NCBI RefSeq assembly: GCF_018847375.1
Contig: NZ_CP072036.1
Location: forward strand, 2,418,001 to 2,482,000
Direction: 5' to 3'
Source of the DNA: Akkermansia massiliensis
Lineage (GTDB): Bacteria; Verrucomicrobiota; Verrucomicrobiia; Verrucomicrobiales; Akkermansiaceae
Length of the DNA: 64,000 nt
Made by a program: the position numbers and the translations under genes. Below are positions 27,100 through 35,532 of the stretch, one piece after another. Under the pieces are notes generated by a model. It searched no databases and had not been told where the DNA came from. It was given only the letters and a program-made list of their open reading frames with translations. The number at the start of each line of letters is the position of its first letter. Within the stretch, counting starts at the first letter, position 1.

Positions 27100-28029
27100 T
27101 TACGCCACGGAAATGCGCTGAATGGCGATCGGAGCGGTGATTCTCAAATCTTCCGACCAGAGCACTTCATCAAATTCCCTGTGGTTGAGGTCATCCCGGA
27201 GGGTGTGGACTTCCGCCACGCCGGGGGCATCAATCGTGAACGTCTTGACGGCGCTCATGTCTTCCGTAGTCGGGCTTTCCGATTTGTGGAAGATGAACAC
27301 GTCCGCGCCCAGGATGCCTTTCTTGACAGCCGCCTTGCCCAGCTTGGCCGTGTTGACCGGCATGGAGCCGATGCGGATGTCCATGTTGGGGTTCAGCAGC
27401 ATGCCGCGCACGTCATCCACCGTTGCGCTGGCTTTAATGCCGGACAGGCGGGACAGCACCTTGGGGTGATTTTTGAATACGCGCCAGGCGGACAGCCCCC
27501 AGGCCATATATTCCGGCATGGAGCCGGTATCGTTGTTGATTTTTTCGATCAGGGCGTCAAGTTCGTCAACCGGGTCCTTGTCCGCTCCGGCCGTGCCAGA
27601 CCAGGCGCCCTTGCCGGATGCCGCCGTTACGGCGGCACGTATCTTGGCCCAGCCTTTGTATTCCCGGTTGACCAGCTGTGTGGACAGCAGCGTATTGAGC
27701 TTGCCGTTACGCATGAGCGCAAACCCTTTTTCACCGGCTTGCTTGCGCTCCCAGTCGCGGATGGGGATTTTCAGGCCGTGAGGTTCGCAGTCGTACTTGT
27801 CCGTGGAGGCGTTGAAATGCACCGTCTGGCTCTCGCCGTCTTCCGGGATCACGGTATCGTCGTAGATCTGGAACGGGTCGTTCTTGTCAAACAGCTTGTA
27901 ATCGCCGCTGGCCGTGCCGGTGGAAACATAAGGCGCAATGAAGTCGATCAGACTGTCGGCCCGCTGCGCCATGAAGCCCTGCGCGAAAATCGTCAGGGTT
28001 TCGTTGAATGTGTTTGCATCTTGATACAT
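27100..28029 (-). CDS. major capsid protein
   Basis: The 309-residue protein starts MYQDANTFNETLTIFAQGFMAQ and contains the long-strand pattern of capsid proteins, with SLIDFIAPYVSTGTASGDYKLFDKND near the N-terminus and ELDALIEKINNDTGSMPEYMAWGLSAWRVFKNHPKVL in the second half, a common capsid segment just before a strand. Position after the decoration-like gene and before gp36 fits the HK97-fold major capsid of Mu-like phages. Confidence rests on size, order and this segment. Confidence 0.75.
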   Translation of the reverse strand: MYQDANTFNETLTIFAQGFMAQRADSLIDFIAPYVSTGTASGDYKLFDKNDPFQIYDDTVIPEDGESQTVHFNASTDKYDCEPHGLKIPIRDWERKQAGEKGFALMRNGKLNTLLSTQLVNREYKGWAKIRAAVTAASGKGAWSGTAGADKDPVDELDALIEKINNDTGSMPEYMAWGLSAWRVFKNHPKVLSRLSGIKASATVDDVRGMLLNPNMDIRIGSMPVNTAKLGKAAVKKGILGADVFIFHKSESPTTEDMSAVKTFTIDAPGVAEVHTLRDDLNHREFDEVLWSEDLRITAPIAIQRISVA

Positions 28030-28078
28030 AATTGATGTTCTAGTGTGTGTGTTAATCCGTTGATGAATGAACCGGCTA

Positions 28079-28486
28079 TCAGGAGCCGGCGGCCACCGTA
28101 ACCGGGGCCGGGTGCCGCAGCACCGCCTTGACCAGCTGGTCGCCTTCGCCGGTTTCCGCCGCCGTGGCCACCACCATGTAGGTGCCGGCAGCCGTCGGGA
28201 GTGCCTTAACGCGGCCGTCGCCCATCAGCACCAGGTCCGTGCCTTCCTTGACCGTGCCGGGGGCACTCCCCAGCTTCACGGCCACGATCCCGGAAAATCC
28301 GGGTTTGAGGTAGGTGGTCGAGCTGCCCTTGTCGGCCCCGATGTGCACCGCTCCCACGGGCTTGTCCGTGGTGGCGGTGCTGCATACCAGTTCTGCGGAG
28401 TCATTGCGCACCAGGAAGCAGCCTTCCTTTTCGCGCAGGTCTTCCCCGGAAATTCCCTGGGCTACTGCTGTTTCTCGAAAGATCAT
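28079..28486 (-). CDS. capsid decoration or DUF2190-like protein
   Basis: The start at 28486 (MIFRETAVAQGISGED) is preferred over a longer reading frame because the upstream extension is not protein-like. The 135 residues are almost entirely beta strands with Gly turns (GFSGIVAVKLGSAPGTVKEGTDLVLMGDGRVKALPTAAG, TYMVVATAAETGEGDQLVKAVL), as in small capsid cement proteins. It lies between the protease/scaffold and capsid genes, exactly where decoration proteins occur. Confidence 0.65.
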   Translation of the reverse strand: MIFRETAVAQGISGEDLREKEGCFLVRNDSAELVCSTATTDKPVGAVHIGADKGSSTTYLKPGFSGIVAVKLGSAPGTVKEGTDLVLMGDGRVKALPTAAGTYMVVATAAETGEGDQLVKAVLRHPAPVTVAAGS

Positions 28487-28526
28487 GATGAATAATTCCT
28501 TTCTAATGGTTGGGGTTATGATGGGG

Positions 28527-29492
28527 TTACGCTTCGCCAAGTTCGCGCTGCGCCTGGGACAGGGCTTCAAAGTACCCCATGCCGGTGCGCTGCTGGATTT
28601 CATGGGCGCGGTCGCGGATGGACAGGGCCTTGCGGGTCTTGTCCGCCTTGTTGTTCATGCCGGAGCGGTTCATGATCGGACGGGAAAACACGGGAGCACT
28701 GGCCGGCTTGCCCTGCTGATTGGCTTTGCCTTTGGCGGCAGCACGATTCTTGAGCACCTTGATGGCGCGTTCCCGGTTCGTGATGATCTGTTCCTTCATG
28801 ATTTCCTTTTCTTCCGGCGTCATGTCTTCCGCGCCTTCCGAATTCAGGATCGCTTCCGCTTCCGCCTCCTGGGCTTCGGCTGTCGCTTCCTGTAGGGTGG
28901 CAATTGCAGCCAGGACTTCCTCAAGGGTTGCCTCTTGGGTAAGGCCCAGCTGTTCGGCTATTTTTTTCAACTCTTCCATATTCGTTGGTGTGTTGTCGGT
29001 TATTGGTTTTCCGCTTTCGCGGTTCGTGATGGGCCTCTGCCCACGATTATTTGGCCGGTTGGTCAATGCCAGGCCGACCAAGCGGTGGGGCCTGTAGCGG
29101 TTCCCTCCCAGGCTTTCCATGGTTTCCGGTTCGTATTCCGTGGAAAAATGCTTGTATTCCTTCCCCTCAATCAGATTCAGCCCCGTGGGTGTCCATTCCT
29201 GCCAGCCGCATAAGTGGTATTTCCCGTTATCGTCCCAGATAGCCGGGTTCTTCATCCACGACTTGGCTGCCGTGTCATTGTCCGGATTGCGTGACAGGTG
29301 GTCTTTATCCACCAGCAATTCCTTTTCCCAGTTCCGGCACAAGTCCAGCATGGCGGCATTGTCCAGTACCTGGATAATTTGCTTGCCGTTTTCCAGCGTG
29401 GTGGGGTGTTCTCCGTTGGCTTCGATCATGTACCAGCCGTCTCCCGGATCGTCCAGGGGGCGCAGGTCGTTTTCTTTGATGAAGTTGATCAT
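28527..29492 (-). CDS. Mu I-like protease/scaffold protein
   Basis: The 321-residue protein has an N-terminal half with strands and a conserved His/Asp cluster (LLVDKDHLSRNPDNDTAAKSWMKNPAIWDD), resembling the I-protein protease of Mu-like phages, and a second half with long Glu/Ala-rich helices (EATLEEVLAAIATLQEATAEAQEAEAEA) that look like a scaffold. The C-terminal part is basic and polar. In Mu, gene I product is cleaved to release a scaffold. It is placed directly upstream of decoration and capsid genes. Confidence 0.75.
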   Translation of the reverse strand: MINFIKENDLRPLDDPGDGWYMIEANGEHPTTLENGKQIIQVLDNAAMLDLCRNWEKELLVDKDHLSRNPDNDTAAKSWMKNPAIWDDNGKYHLCGWQEWTPTGLNLIEGKEYKHFSTEYEPETMESLGGNRYRPHRLVGLALTNRPNNRGQRPITNRESGKPITDNTPTNMEELKKIAEQLGLTQEATLEEVLAAIATLQEATAEAQEAEAEAILNSEGAEDMTPEEKEIMKEQIITNRERAIKVLKNRAAAKGKANQQGKPASAPVFSRPIMNRSGMNNKADKTRKALSIRDRAHEIQQRTGMGYFEALSQAQRELGEA

Positions 29493-29528
29493 GACTTTGT
29501 TTGTGTCTTGATGTTTGATGATGATGTG

Positions 29529-29636
29529 TTACTGTAAAAGTCCGGTCGGCAACCGGTGGCGGAGGGTTCTAACCGAAACCACCATGTAGATGGGAGGATC
29601 ATATCTCCGTTCATCCGGCCGTAGGCCCAGGTCCAT
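29529..29636 (-). CDS. possible 35-residue peptide in the portal-protease gap
   Basis: A frame from ATG 29636 to stop 29529 reads MDLGLRPDERRYDPPIYMVV... in the late operon between the portal gene and the I-like gene. It sits in the only gap of this size within the operon. There is no recognised family, and the chance of a random frame this long is not small. Confidence 0.3.
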   Translation of the reverse strand: MDLGLRPDERRYDPPIYMVVSVRTLRHRLPTGLLQ

Positions 29637-29653
29637 GACCTGGGCGCGCTTGT

Positions 29654-31696
29654 TTAAGGGGTTCTCTTTTTGTGGGCGGTATGCAGTTTGCCGCCCTTGG
29701 CGTTCCTGCGTCCGCTTCCTTTCTTGTTTTCATGTTCCACGATTACCTGGGTGTCCTGGTGGACAATCCGGCTGCGGCTGGGCTGCGGGTCCGGCATTAC
29801 TTTTCCCTTCACGGCGGTAACGGCCATTTTCCCGGTGGTCATGCCCTGGCTGCCGTGTTTGCGCAGCACATGCGCCACGCCGCTGCCTCCCTTGAATCCT
29901 TCCCGCTTTTTCCCTACGGTGCCCCCTTTCACGGTTAGAGCGCCCACGCCTTCCTTGTGGATGGCTCCCGTCACGCTACCGCCTTTTTTGGCCACACGGT
30001 CCAGAGCTTTTTTCAACGCTTTCACCTGCGTCTTTTCATTGGAGCCTTTCGGGGCCACCAAGGGAGTGCTTTGCTTTTTCTTTTCCTTGCTTTCGCGGCT
30101 GGTTCCCTTGGCTTGTTCCTTCCCCCAGCGCACATTGGCCGCGTGCCTTGCCGCTTCGCTCCGGCTCATATTCTTCACAGGTTCGCCTCCCTCCGGGGTG
30201 GAATGCCCATTTCCTGCGTTTTGCAACGGGGTTGCAACGGGGTTTCCTGTGTCTTGCGGCTCATTGTCCGTTTTCGGAGGCTGCGCTCCTTCTGCGGGTA
30301 TTTGGGCGGCCGTTTCGGCAGCAGCAGCAGCAAGGCCGCTCACGGCGGATTCTTCCAGCAGCCTGGTGTAAATTTCTGCACGGCGCTTGATTGCTTCCGG
30401 GTCCAGCACGGTAAGCAGCCTTTCCTCCGTCGTCACGGCGGGCGCTGTATATTCGCGGTTGCGGATCAGGGGCAACGGCAGGCCGGGAGTTCCCATGCTC
30501 TGCAACACCGGTTCCCGGTAAGTCACCCGCATGCCGGTCATTTCGCTGACTTCCTCGTCTTCGGCCCGGTAGCCTACGGCGGCCATCTTGGTGATCTTGT
30601 CCACGTTGGCAGACTTGGCTTTTTCGTCCTCCGCATCCATGGACCAGTACACCAGGCGGGGCTTGCCCGGATAGAGGCGTTCCAGCCAGCGGTTCACAAA
30701 CTGCTTGCTGATCACTTCGGATATTTTCACGGCTTCCGCCTTGGCCAGCGTCCGGAACACTTCCATCTGCGCCTCTCCGGCCAGGGTGCCCGTTCCGGAT
30801 TCCGCCAGAGAAGTGAGGGTGCCCCCCGTGGCCCGCATGATCATCTTTTTATTCGCAAACACGGCACGATCCTGAAAAGTCACGCCGCCTGTGGCCGTCG
30901 TTTCCACTGGTACGATCTTACCGCCGGCAGGATAACCGCCCCGGCCATCGCCCAGCAGCTTGAACATGATTTCATCGTATTCCGCCGCCTTTTCGTCACT
31001 GGTTCCGGGCGGATATTCAAAGAACAGGGCCGGATTGCCAAACACGTCAATAAAACCATCCCAGCCGGCTTCCGAGTGCGCCTTGATGGTGATTGCGAAC
31101 AGGGCCACAATGTCAACCGGACGAGGCACCGCCCGGATGATCAATTCTCCGTCACTGACGGGGTGCAGGTCCGACAGGCTGTTCACCGCCGTGGGATTGT
31201 AAAACCAGGGTCCCCTCTTCATCGGACGGTTCCAGAACCACTGGTCCACCGGTTCCAGCCGTATCTCGTCGCCGTCGATTACTTCTTCCAGGTGAGAAAA
31301 TCCACGGAACGTAGCCAGGCCCAAGTGTTCAATGACCTCGCTCATGTTGGAGACCCGGCTCATGATGTCGCTCATGGTCTGCTGCTGGTCGTCGGCCAGA
31401 GCCTGAAGGGCCGGATCATCCCCCACCGCATCGGAGTTGATGCTGATGCCGTGATCCAGTTCCCCCAGCGCGGACAGGCGGCGGTCCACCAGCGTGCCCA
31501 GCGTGTCGTCCCATTCTTCCAGGGCGTCAAACACGAACATCACATCCGCATACCTCCCTTCACGCCAGGCGCAGTACAATTCAACCGTTCTTTCCGGCGT
31601 CAGGTCCGGCAGGGGATTGTAACGTTCCCGCCAGGCAAGGCTATCGTAAAACGGCGCCACCGTATTGCGGGAGGCATATCTTGGTAAACGTCTCAT
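29654..31696 (-). CDS. Mu gp29-like (DUF935) portal protein with C-terminal nuclease-toxin-like extension
   Basis: The first 480 or so residues carry the DUF935 portal pattern: DLTPERTVELYCAWREGRYADVMFVFDALEEWD, helical QALADDQQQTMSDIMS and PVSDGELIIRAVPRPVDIVALFAI, with later LVYWSMDAEDEKAKSANVDKI. Portals are dodecamers that admit DNA to the head. The protein is about 150-200 residues longer than usual. After a polar linker (residues about 470-590) there is a basic domain with GSGVAHVLRKHGS (near 608) and VHQDTQVIVEHENKKGSG, a pattern like virion-linked barnase/EndoU-type nuclease domains. Confidence 0.75.
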   Translation of the reverse strand: MRRLPRYASRNTVAPFYDSLAWRERYNPLPDLTPERTVELYCAWREGRYADVMFVFDALEEWDDTLGTLVDRRLSALGELDHGISINSDAVGDDPALQALADDQQQTMSDIMSRVSNMSEVIEHLGLATFRGFSHLEEVIDGDEIRLEPVDQWFWNRPMKRGPWFYNPTAVNSLSDLHPVSDGELIIRAVPRPVDIVALFAITIKAHSEAGWDGFIDVFGNPALFFEYPPGTSDEKAAEYDEIMFKLLGDGRGGYPAGGKIVPVETTATGGVTFQDRAVFANKKMIMRATGGTLTSLAESGTGTLAGEAQMEVFRTLAKAEAVKISEVISKQFVNRWLERLYPGKPRLVYWSMDAEDEKAKSANVDKITKMAAVGYRAEDEEVSEMTGMRVTYREPVLQSMGTPGLPLPLIRNREYTAPAVTTEERLLTVLDPEAIKRRAEIYTRLLEESAVSGLAAAAAETAAQIPAEGAQPPKTDNEPQDTGNPVATPLQNAGNGHSTPEGGEPVKNMSRSEAARHAANVRWGKEQAKGTSRESKEKKKQSTPLVAPKGSNEKTQVKALKKALDRVAKKGGSVTGAIHKEGVGALTVKGGTVGKKREGFKGGSGVAHVLRKHGSQGMTTGKMAVTAVKGKVMPDPQPSRSRIVHQDTQVIVEHENKKGSGRRNAKGGKLHTAHKKRTP

Positions 31697-33093
31697 CGTC
31701 TAAAGGCTCCTTTCCAGCGTTGCCATGTCCTGCCGGTTGCAGCCCATCGGTGGGGGGAACACGTTCCATGTTCCTTGGCCGCATGGATGGCCAGGGACGC
31801 CGCCCAAAAGCGGTCGGCATGGCCGTTGCTTGTCCGCTCGCCCACATAGCGCACATTCCCCGCGCTGGTGGTTTCCTTCCGGATGGAGCGAAAATCTGAA
31901 ATGAGTTCCGGCTTGTTGGGCATCCGGAATTCCCCGTCTTCCATACAGCGGCGCAGGGTAATGGCCAGATCTTCCTTAACTCCTGCCGTGAACTGCACTT
32001 CTTCCACCTTGCTGCCGTGACGGCGGCGGGCGTCTTCTGCTAATTGCCGACCTATGCCGGTGGCATCCAGGCACACCCGCTTCACCCAAGGCATGGCTGC
32101 ATATTTGTCGATGATAGACGCCTGTTCGGAAAATGGCATGTTGGCCAGTTCAATAATCCTCACCGTCCGGCGGCTCTTTCCTTCTACTTTGAGCAGCCAT
32201 AGCACCGTCAGGTCATGCACACGTCCAATGTCTCCGCCCAGGGCATAATGGGCAGCCGGGTTTAGTTCTTCCTCCCAGGCCGTACCGGCAGGATAAACGG
32301 AGGCGTCGATCAGGTCATAACCAATGAATGCCCCCGCGTCGTCAGACGGGATGCACATGTATTCTTGGAGGAAGGTTTCTTCATCCGGGCATTCCCGGCG
32401 CACGGCGTTGAAATAGTCCGTCTCGTCGTATTCCTGGCGTGGATCATCCTTCGGCCATTTCTGCTGCAACTTGTCCAGCAGCCCTTCATTGAGCGCATCT
32501 TCCAGAGTGATGCGGTGCAAGGAAAACCCTTTAGGGTTGCCTCCTTCCCGGATTTCCTGGATCAGTTGGTTGAAATAGTTCTGACTGCCGCGATGGGTGG
32601 ACCATATCCACAGGTTCCCCGCCCAGGTAATGCCAGGGTACATGATGCCATAAAGATGGCGGTTGTCAGGATTCAGGGCGAATTCATCGGCGCGCCGGTT
32701 GCCGCGCTTGCCCGCCTGGGCGTCGCCGTTTGAGGACAGGGAATAGATGACTTGTTCATTGGCGCATCGTAATACCTGGGCGGATTGTTTTTTTCCTCCT
32801 TCATCCAGTAATACCTGTTCGCCCATGTCTTTGGCGACCAGTCCAAAGATTTTTGCCCAGTTCAGGCAGTCCTGAATATACAGCTTGGCCTGCAAGGTGT
32901 CGCGGGAGGTGATCCAGGTATCAATATGATTGTTTTCTCTGGCCGTGTCCTTCATGTCCGCGTAGGAAGAGCACCAGGTAAAGCCGATCTGGCGCGCTTT
33001 TTCCGCGATTTTCATGCGGGACTGGTCCTTGATCCATTTCGCCTGGCAAGGCAGGAACAGCGTATCAGGGGCTTTAATCTTGGCTCTTCCCAT
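31693..33093 (-). CDS. terminase large subunit (Mu gp28-like)
   Basis: The 466-residue protein starts MGRAKIKAPDTLFLPCQAKWIKDQS and has KIAEKARQIGFTWCSSY, the Walker A-like region, and GKRGNRRADEFALNPDNRHLYG, with DEFALN as Walker B. The nuclease part has ALGGDIGRVHDLTVLWLL and RVCLDATGIG, the conserved Asp residues of the RNase H-like headful nuclease. Its stop overlaps the portal start by four bases and its start follows the small subunit by three bases. Confidence 0.88.
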   Translation of the reverse strand: MGRAKIKAPDTLFLPCQAKWIKDQSRMKIAEKARQIGFTWCSSYADMKDTARENNHIDTWITSRDTLQAKLYIQDCLNWAKIFGLVAKDMGEQVLLDEGGKKQSAQVLRCANEQVIYSLSSNGDAQAGKRGNRRADEFALNPDNRHLYGIMYPGITWAGNLWIWSTHRGSQNYFNQLIQEIREGGNPKGFSLHRITLEDALNEGLLDKLQQKWPKDDPRQEYDETDYFNAVRRECPDEETFLQEYMCIPSDDAGAFIGYDLIDASVYPAGTAWEEELNPAAHYALGGDIGRVHDLTVLWLLKVEGKSRRTVRIIELANMPFSEQASIIDKYAAMPWVKRVCLDATGIGRQLAEDARRRHGSKVEEVQFTAGVKEDLAITLRRCMEDGEFRMPNKPELISDFRSIRKETTSAGNVRYVGERTSNGHADRFWAASLAIHAAKEHGTCSPHRWAATGRTWQRWKGAFRR

Positions 33094-33096
33094 GGG

Positions 33097-33600
33097 TTAC
33101 AGTAACTTGAGGCGTTCTTCCACTTCTGCGATTGTTTCGGCGCTTAATCCCTTGCGTGCGGAATTCAATGTGTCTTCCGCCAGCCGCTTGGCTTCCGCCG
33201 CCTTTTGTTCCAGCAAGGACAGCTTTCTTTCATCCAGCTTCATCTGTTGGGCCTTGATGACCAGGTCCATAAAAATCTTGAGCGTCTTGGGATCACTGCC
33301 CGGCGCGCTGGCCAGGTCGAACACGGTCATGCGCACCGCTTGCAAGGAGGCTTCGTCCAAGCCCTCGGCATCCATCTTGTTGAGCTTGGCGGCTATGTCC
33401 TGGCGGCGTGTCGCCATGAGAGGCTGGACGTGGTTGTGGTAATACTGCGCAATGCTCGTCAGGCTCCAACTGATGCCGTCTTCCGCCACCCGTTCCTGCA
33501 CGGCCTTGTAGGTCGTCCCGGAAAAGAACATTTCATCCACCGCATCCCGGAGGTAGGGCGGCAGATTGGCGGCTACGCTGTCCTGACGGAGTTTCTTCAT
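33097..33600 (-). CDS. terminase small subunit (DUF3486, Mu gp27-like)
   Basis: The 167 residues begin MKKLRQDSVAANLPPYLRDAVDEMFFSGTTYKAVQERVAEDGISW, the helix-turn-helix-like start that DUF3486 proteins use, followed by SIAQYYHNHVQPLM. The second half is helical and charged (KIFMDLVIKAQQMKLDERKLSLLEQKA). It binds phage DNA and hands it to the large subunit encoded next. Its start ATG overlaps the TGA of the small gene upstream. Confidence 0.85.
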   Translation of the reverse strand: MKKLRQDSVAANLPPYLRDAVDEMFFSGTTYKAVQERVAEDGISWSLTSIAQYYHNHVQPLMATRRQDIAAKLNKMDAEGLDEASLQAVRMTVFDLASAPGSDPKTLKIFMDLVIKAQQMKLDERKLSLLEQKAAEAKRLAEDTLNSARKGLSAETIAEVEERLKLL

Positions 33601-33677
33601 TGTTTGTATAAGATGTAAATGATGGCTAGGCTAAAGGCCATGGAGGCAACGGTGACAATGGCGTCCGGGATGGTCAT
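33597..33677 (-). CDS. 26-residue single-pass membrane peptide
   Basis: ATG 33677 to TGA 33597 reads MTIPDAIVTVASMAF followed by SLAIIYILYKQ: a single hydrophobic helix with a short basic end. Its ATG overlaps the upstream gene's TGA (ATGA) and its own TGA overlaps the next gene's ATG (ATGA). Overlaps on both sides inside a tight operon make it hard to explain as chance. It lies in the lysis/packaging part of the operon and might be a holin-like or spanin-related peptide. It is below usual annotation cut-offs. Confidence 0.7.
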   Translation of the reverse strand: MTIPDAIVTVASMAFSLAIIYILYKQ

Positions 33678-33931
33678 ATCTGTCCAAGTTGTAATATGCC
33701 GGTGTCCGTGATCATCCACTTGCGTTCCCCGGTCAGTTCATTGCGAGTGCCAATGATGCAAGAGGATTGTTCCAAATCCGTAAGGGCGTCTTCTATTTCC
33801 AGCAGCGTGGGGCGCGGCTGCACGTCCAGGCAGACCTCCGCGCGCAGTACCTCGTCGCGCTGTGTGTAGGTTTTGGGCATCCGCTTGAGGCTGTGCAGGA
33901 TGGCAATTTTAATTTTTGCGTGATGGTCCAT
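33674..33931 (-). CDS. small winged-helix-like phage protein
   Basis: The 85-residue protein starts MDHHAKIKIAILHSLKRMPKTYTQRD and ends in DTGILQLGQI. The pattern KIAILHSLKR...RPTLLEIEDALTDLEQSSCIIGTRN...GERKWMITDTGILQL is that of a compact winged helix, as in several Mu-like phage middle genes. It overlaps the upstream 114-residue gene by 23 bases and the downstream 26-residue gene by four. Confidence 0.6.
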   Translation of the reverse strand: MDHHAKIKIAILHSLKRMPKTYTQRDEVLRAEVCLDVQPRPTLLEIEDALTDLEQSSCIIGTRNELTGERKWMITDTGILQLGQI

Positions 33932-34253
33932 GGTTCCCAGGTATTAGAGTTTTACAAAGCAGTTCCATTTTTCCGTCCAGACTGGCTAGCGTTTTGGCCA
34001 TTTCGTCAATGCGTCCGTGGGCTTTAGTTTCAGATTCCCGCTGCAATCGTTCGATTTCGGCAATGTCGTTTTCAATCCTGGCCAAGTCTTCCTTGGTCGC
34101 GTACTCGGCAGCCATTTTGACGGAGATTTGCTTGGTCTTGCCTGCCATGTAACCCATCCCGCCAATGCCTCCAGCCCCGATCAGAGCACCCAGCATCTGA
34201 CCCACCGCTCCGGCGTCCATCGTGGCCGCCGCCTCTGCAATTACGCCCCACAT
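33909..34253 (-). CDS. membrane and coiled-coil protein of the lysis region
   Basis: The 114-residue protein has a Gly/Ala-rich hydrophobic helix near the start (GAVGQMLGALIGAGGIGGMGYMAG) and a long charged helix (KEDLARIENDIAEIERLQRESETKAHGRIDEMAKTLASLDGKM). One membrane helix with a periplasmic coiled coil is the shape of an i-spanin, and it sits directly after the endolysin gene. It overlaps the amidase stop by 13 bases. A spanin role is inferred from shape only. Confidence 0.55.
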   Translation of the reverse strand: MWGVIAEAAATMDAGAVGQMLGALIGAGGIGGMGYMAGKTKQISVKMAAEYATKEDLARIENDIAEIERLQRESETKAHGRIDEMAKTLASLDGKMELLCKTLIPGNHGPSRKN

Positions 34254-34795
34254 TGCACCGCATAAGCATGGATGCCATGAGCAACGGCTTGGGCCAGTAC
34301 CTCACCCTTTTTGCGGATAAATTCCACATCGGAATCTACGGAGAGAAAAGCCCCTTCCACAATCACTGCCGGGCAAATGGTGCCCTGCAAAAACACGTCG
34401 CCACGGTTGGCGTAAGGCGTTCGGATGTTGCGATCGGCCAATTCCGTGATCAGGTCAAATTGCGCATCAATCGCCTTGGCCAGGGCAATACCTTTGGTGC
34501 TGCCGTCGTAATGCACCACCTCATGGCCACCTTTACAAGTTGGAGAATCGGCAGAATTAAGATGCAGGCTCACGGCAACATCGGCGCCCCAGGCGTTGAT
34601 GGCTACGCATTCATTCTTGATGCTGCGGCTGTAATCCTCGCGCCGGAAGACGCGCACCTGGTGCCCCATCTTTTGCAGTTCCTTGGTGATGGCTGGCGTG
34701 TACTGCGCCCAGAAAGGATGCTCGGCCAGGCCGTCGCGGCTTACTGCGCCCTGGTCGCCCGTGGAGCAATGCCCGATGTCTAATGCTACTTTCAT
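34241..34795 (-). CDS. N-acetylmuramoyl-L-alanine amidase (Amidase_3), endolysin
   Basis: The 184-residue protein starts MKVALDIGHCSTGDQGAVS, with the first zinc His in DIGH, and has VAVSLHLNSADSP (second zinc His in HLN) and CPAVIVEGAFLSVDSDVEFI (catalytic Glu in VEGAFLS). These are the zinc site and active-site residues of Amidase_3, which cuts the bond between lactyl and L-alanine in peptidoglycan. No signal peptide is visible, so release would need a holin. It precedes the spanin-like gene. Confidence 0.88.
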   Translation of the reverse strand: MKVALDIGHCSTGDQGAVSRDGLAEHPFWAQYTPAITKELQKMGHQVRVFRREDYSRSIKNECVAINAWGADVAVSLHLNSADSPTCKGGHEVVHYDGSTKGIALAKAIDAQFDLITELADRNIRTPYANRGDVFLQGTICPAVIVEGAFLSVDSDVEFIRKKGEVLAQAVAHGIHAYAVQCGA

Positions 34796-34830
34796 AGTTA
34801 ATAGTGATCAGTTAACAGTTAATAGTCCGG

Positions 34831-35436
34831 TTACTTGGAAGTAGCCTGTACCACGGGAGGAACCACAACCACGTCCGGGGTGGACTGGGACCAGGCAACG
34901 CTGTGAGAGTCACGGTCAACCACCAAGGACGATCCGCCACGGATGACCACCACCTGGCCGTCCGTGAGAGCCACGCTGGCGGCGGTCTGCTTGTCCGTGC
35001 TGCTGCACGCCCAGGACATCATGACCAGGGACATGCCAATCACGAGCAAGAGGGCGGAGTCGCCGGCGCCGGATGTATGGGACGCTCTCGGCGCTGACTC
35101 GTCAGCACCTCCATCCTGGCCGCCGGTCGGCTCCGCAAATTGATATTTGCCCACGGTCACAAACCGGAGCAATACGTTGACCGCACCAAGAGCGGTCGTA
35201 AATTCTACTGGATTGGATTCAAGCCAATCCCTCACTGACGGCACCAATAAAGAGACCAGGGCGGCAGCGTTGATCCAAAATGTCCGGCTCAAATACCAGG
35301 GCGTATTCTTCTTTGCCGTTTGCTGGGGGGTGATTGCCCCGGCGTCTCCCGACGCGAGGGCTTGTTCTCTATTAGTACCACTATTTATCAGGGCATCGCT
35401 ATTGCCGGTTCCGCTGAAATCTTGTGCGTCGTTCAT
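34831..35436 (-). CDS. phage membrane protein, holin candidate
   Basis: The 201-residue protein has a polar first third, a hydrophobic helix around TFWINAAALVSLLVPSV, a second (ALLLVIGMSLVMMSWACSS), and a C-terminal polar stretch with VVVIRGGSSLVVDRDSH. The second helix ends in a Cys context that looks like a lipobox, which is unusual inside a protein. It lies upstream of the endolysin, where holins are found. No family is recognised. Confidence 0.5.
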   Translation of the reverse strand: MNDAQDFSGTGNSDALINSGTNREQALASGDAGAITPQQTAKKNTPWYLSRTFWINAAALVSLLVPSVRDWLESNPVEFTTALGAVNVLLRFVTVGKYQFAEPTGGQDGGADESAPRASHTSGAGDSALLLVIGMSLVMMSWACSSTDKQTAASVALTDGQVVVIRGGSSLVVDRDSHSVAWSQSTPDVVVVPPVVQATSK

Positions 35437-35470
35437 GTGGGCACTTTAGCCCACATTCCGGATTGTGCTG

Positions 35471-35530
35471 CGGCATTTGCGGCAAAAGCGGCGTTTGCCG
35501 TAAAAGCTGTATTTGCAGCATTTGCGGCAA
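35471..35530. repeat. tandem 18-bp repeats between the HTH gene and the late genes
   Basis: Starting at 35471 three 18-base units follow in a row: GCGGCATTTGCGGCAAAA, GCGGCGTTTGCCGTAAAA and GCTGTATTTGCAGCATTT, then a partial GCGGCAAAA. They begin right after the stop of the HTH gene and end before the first late gene. Phased direct repeats with short dyads (TTTGC...GCAAA) suggest a regulator-binding array. Confidence 0.6.
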
Positions 35531-35532
35531 AA

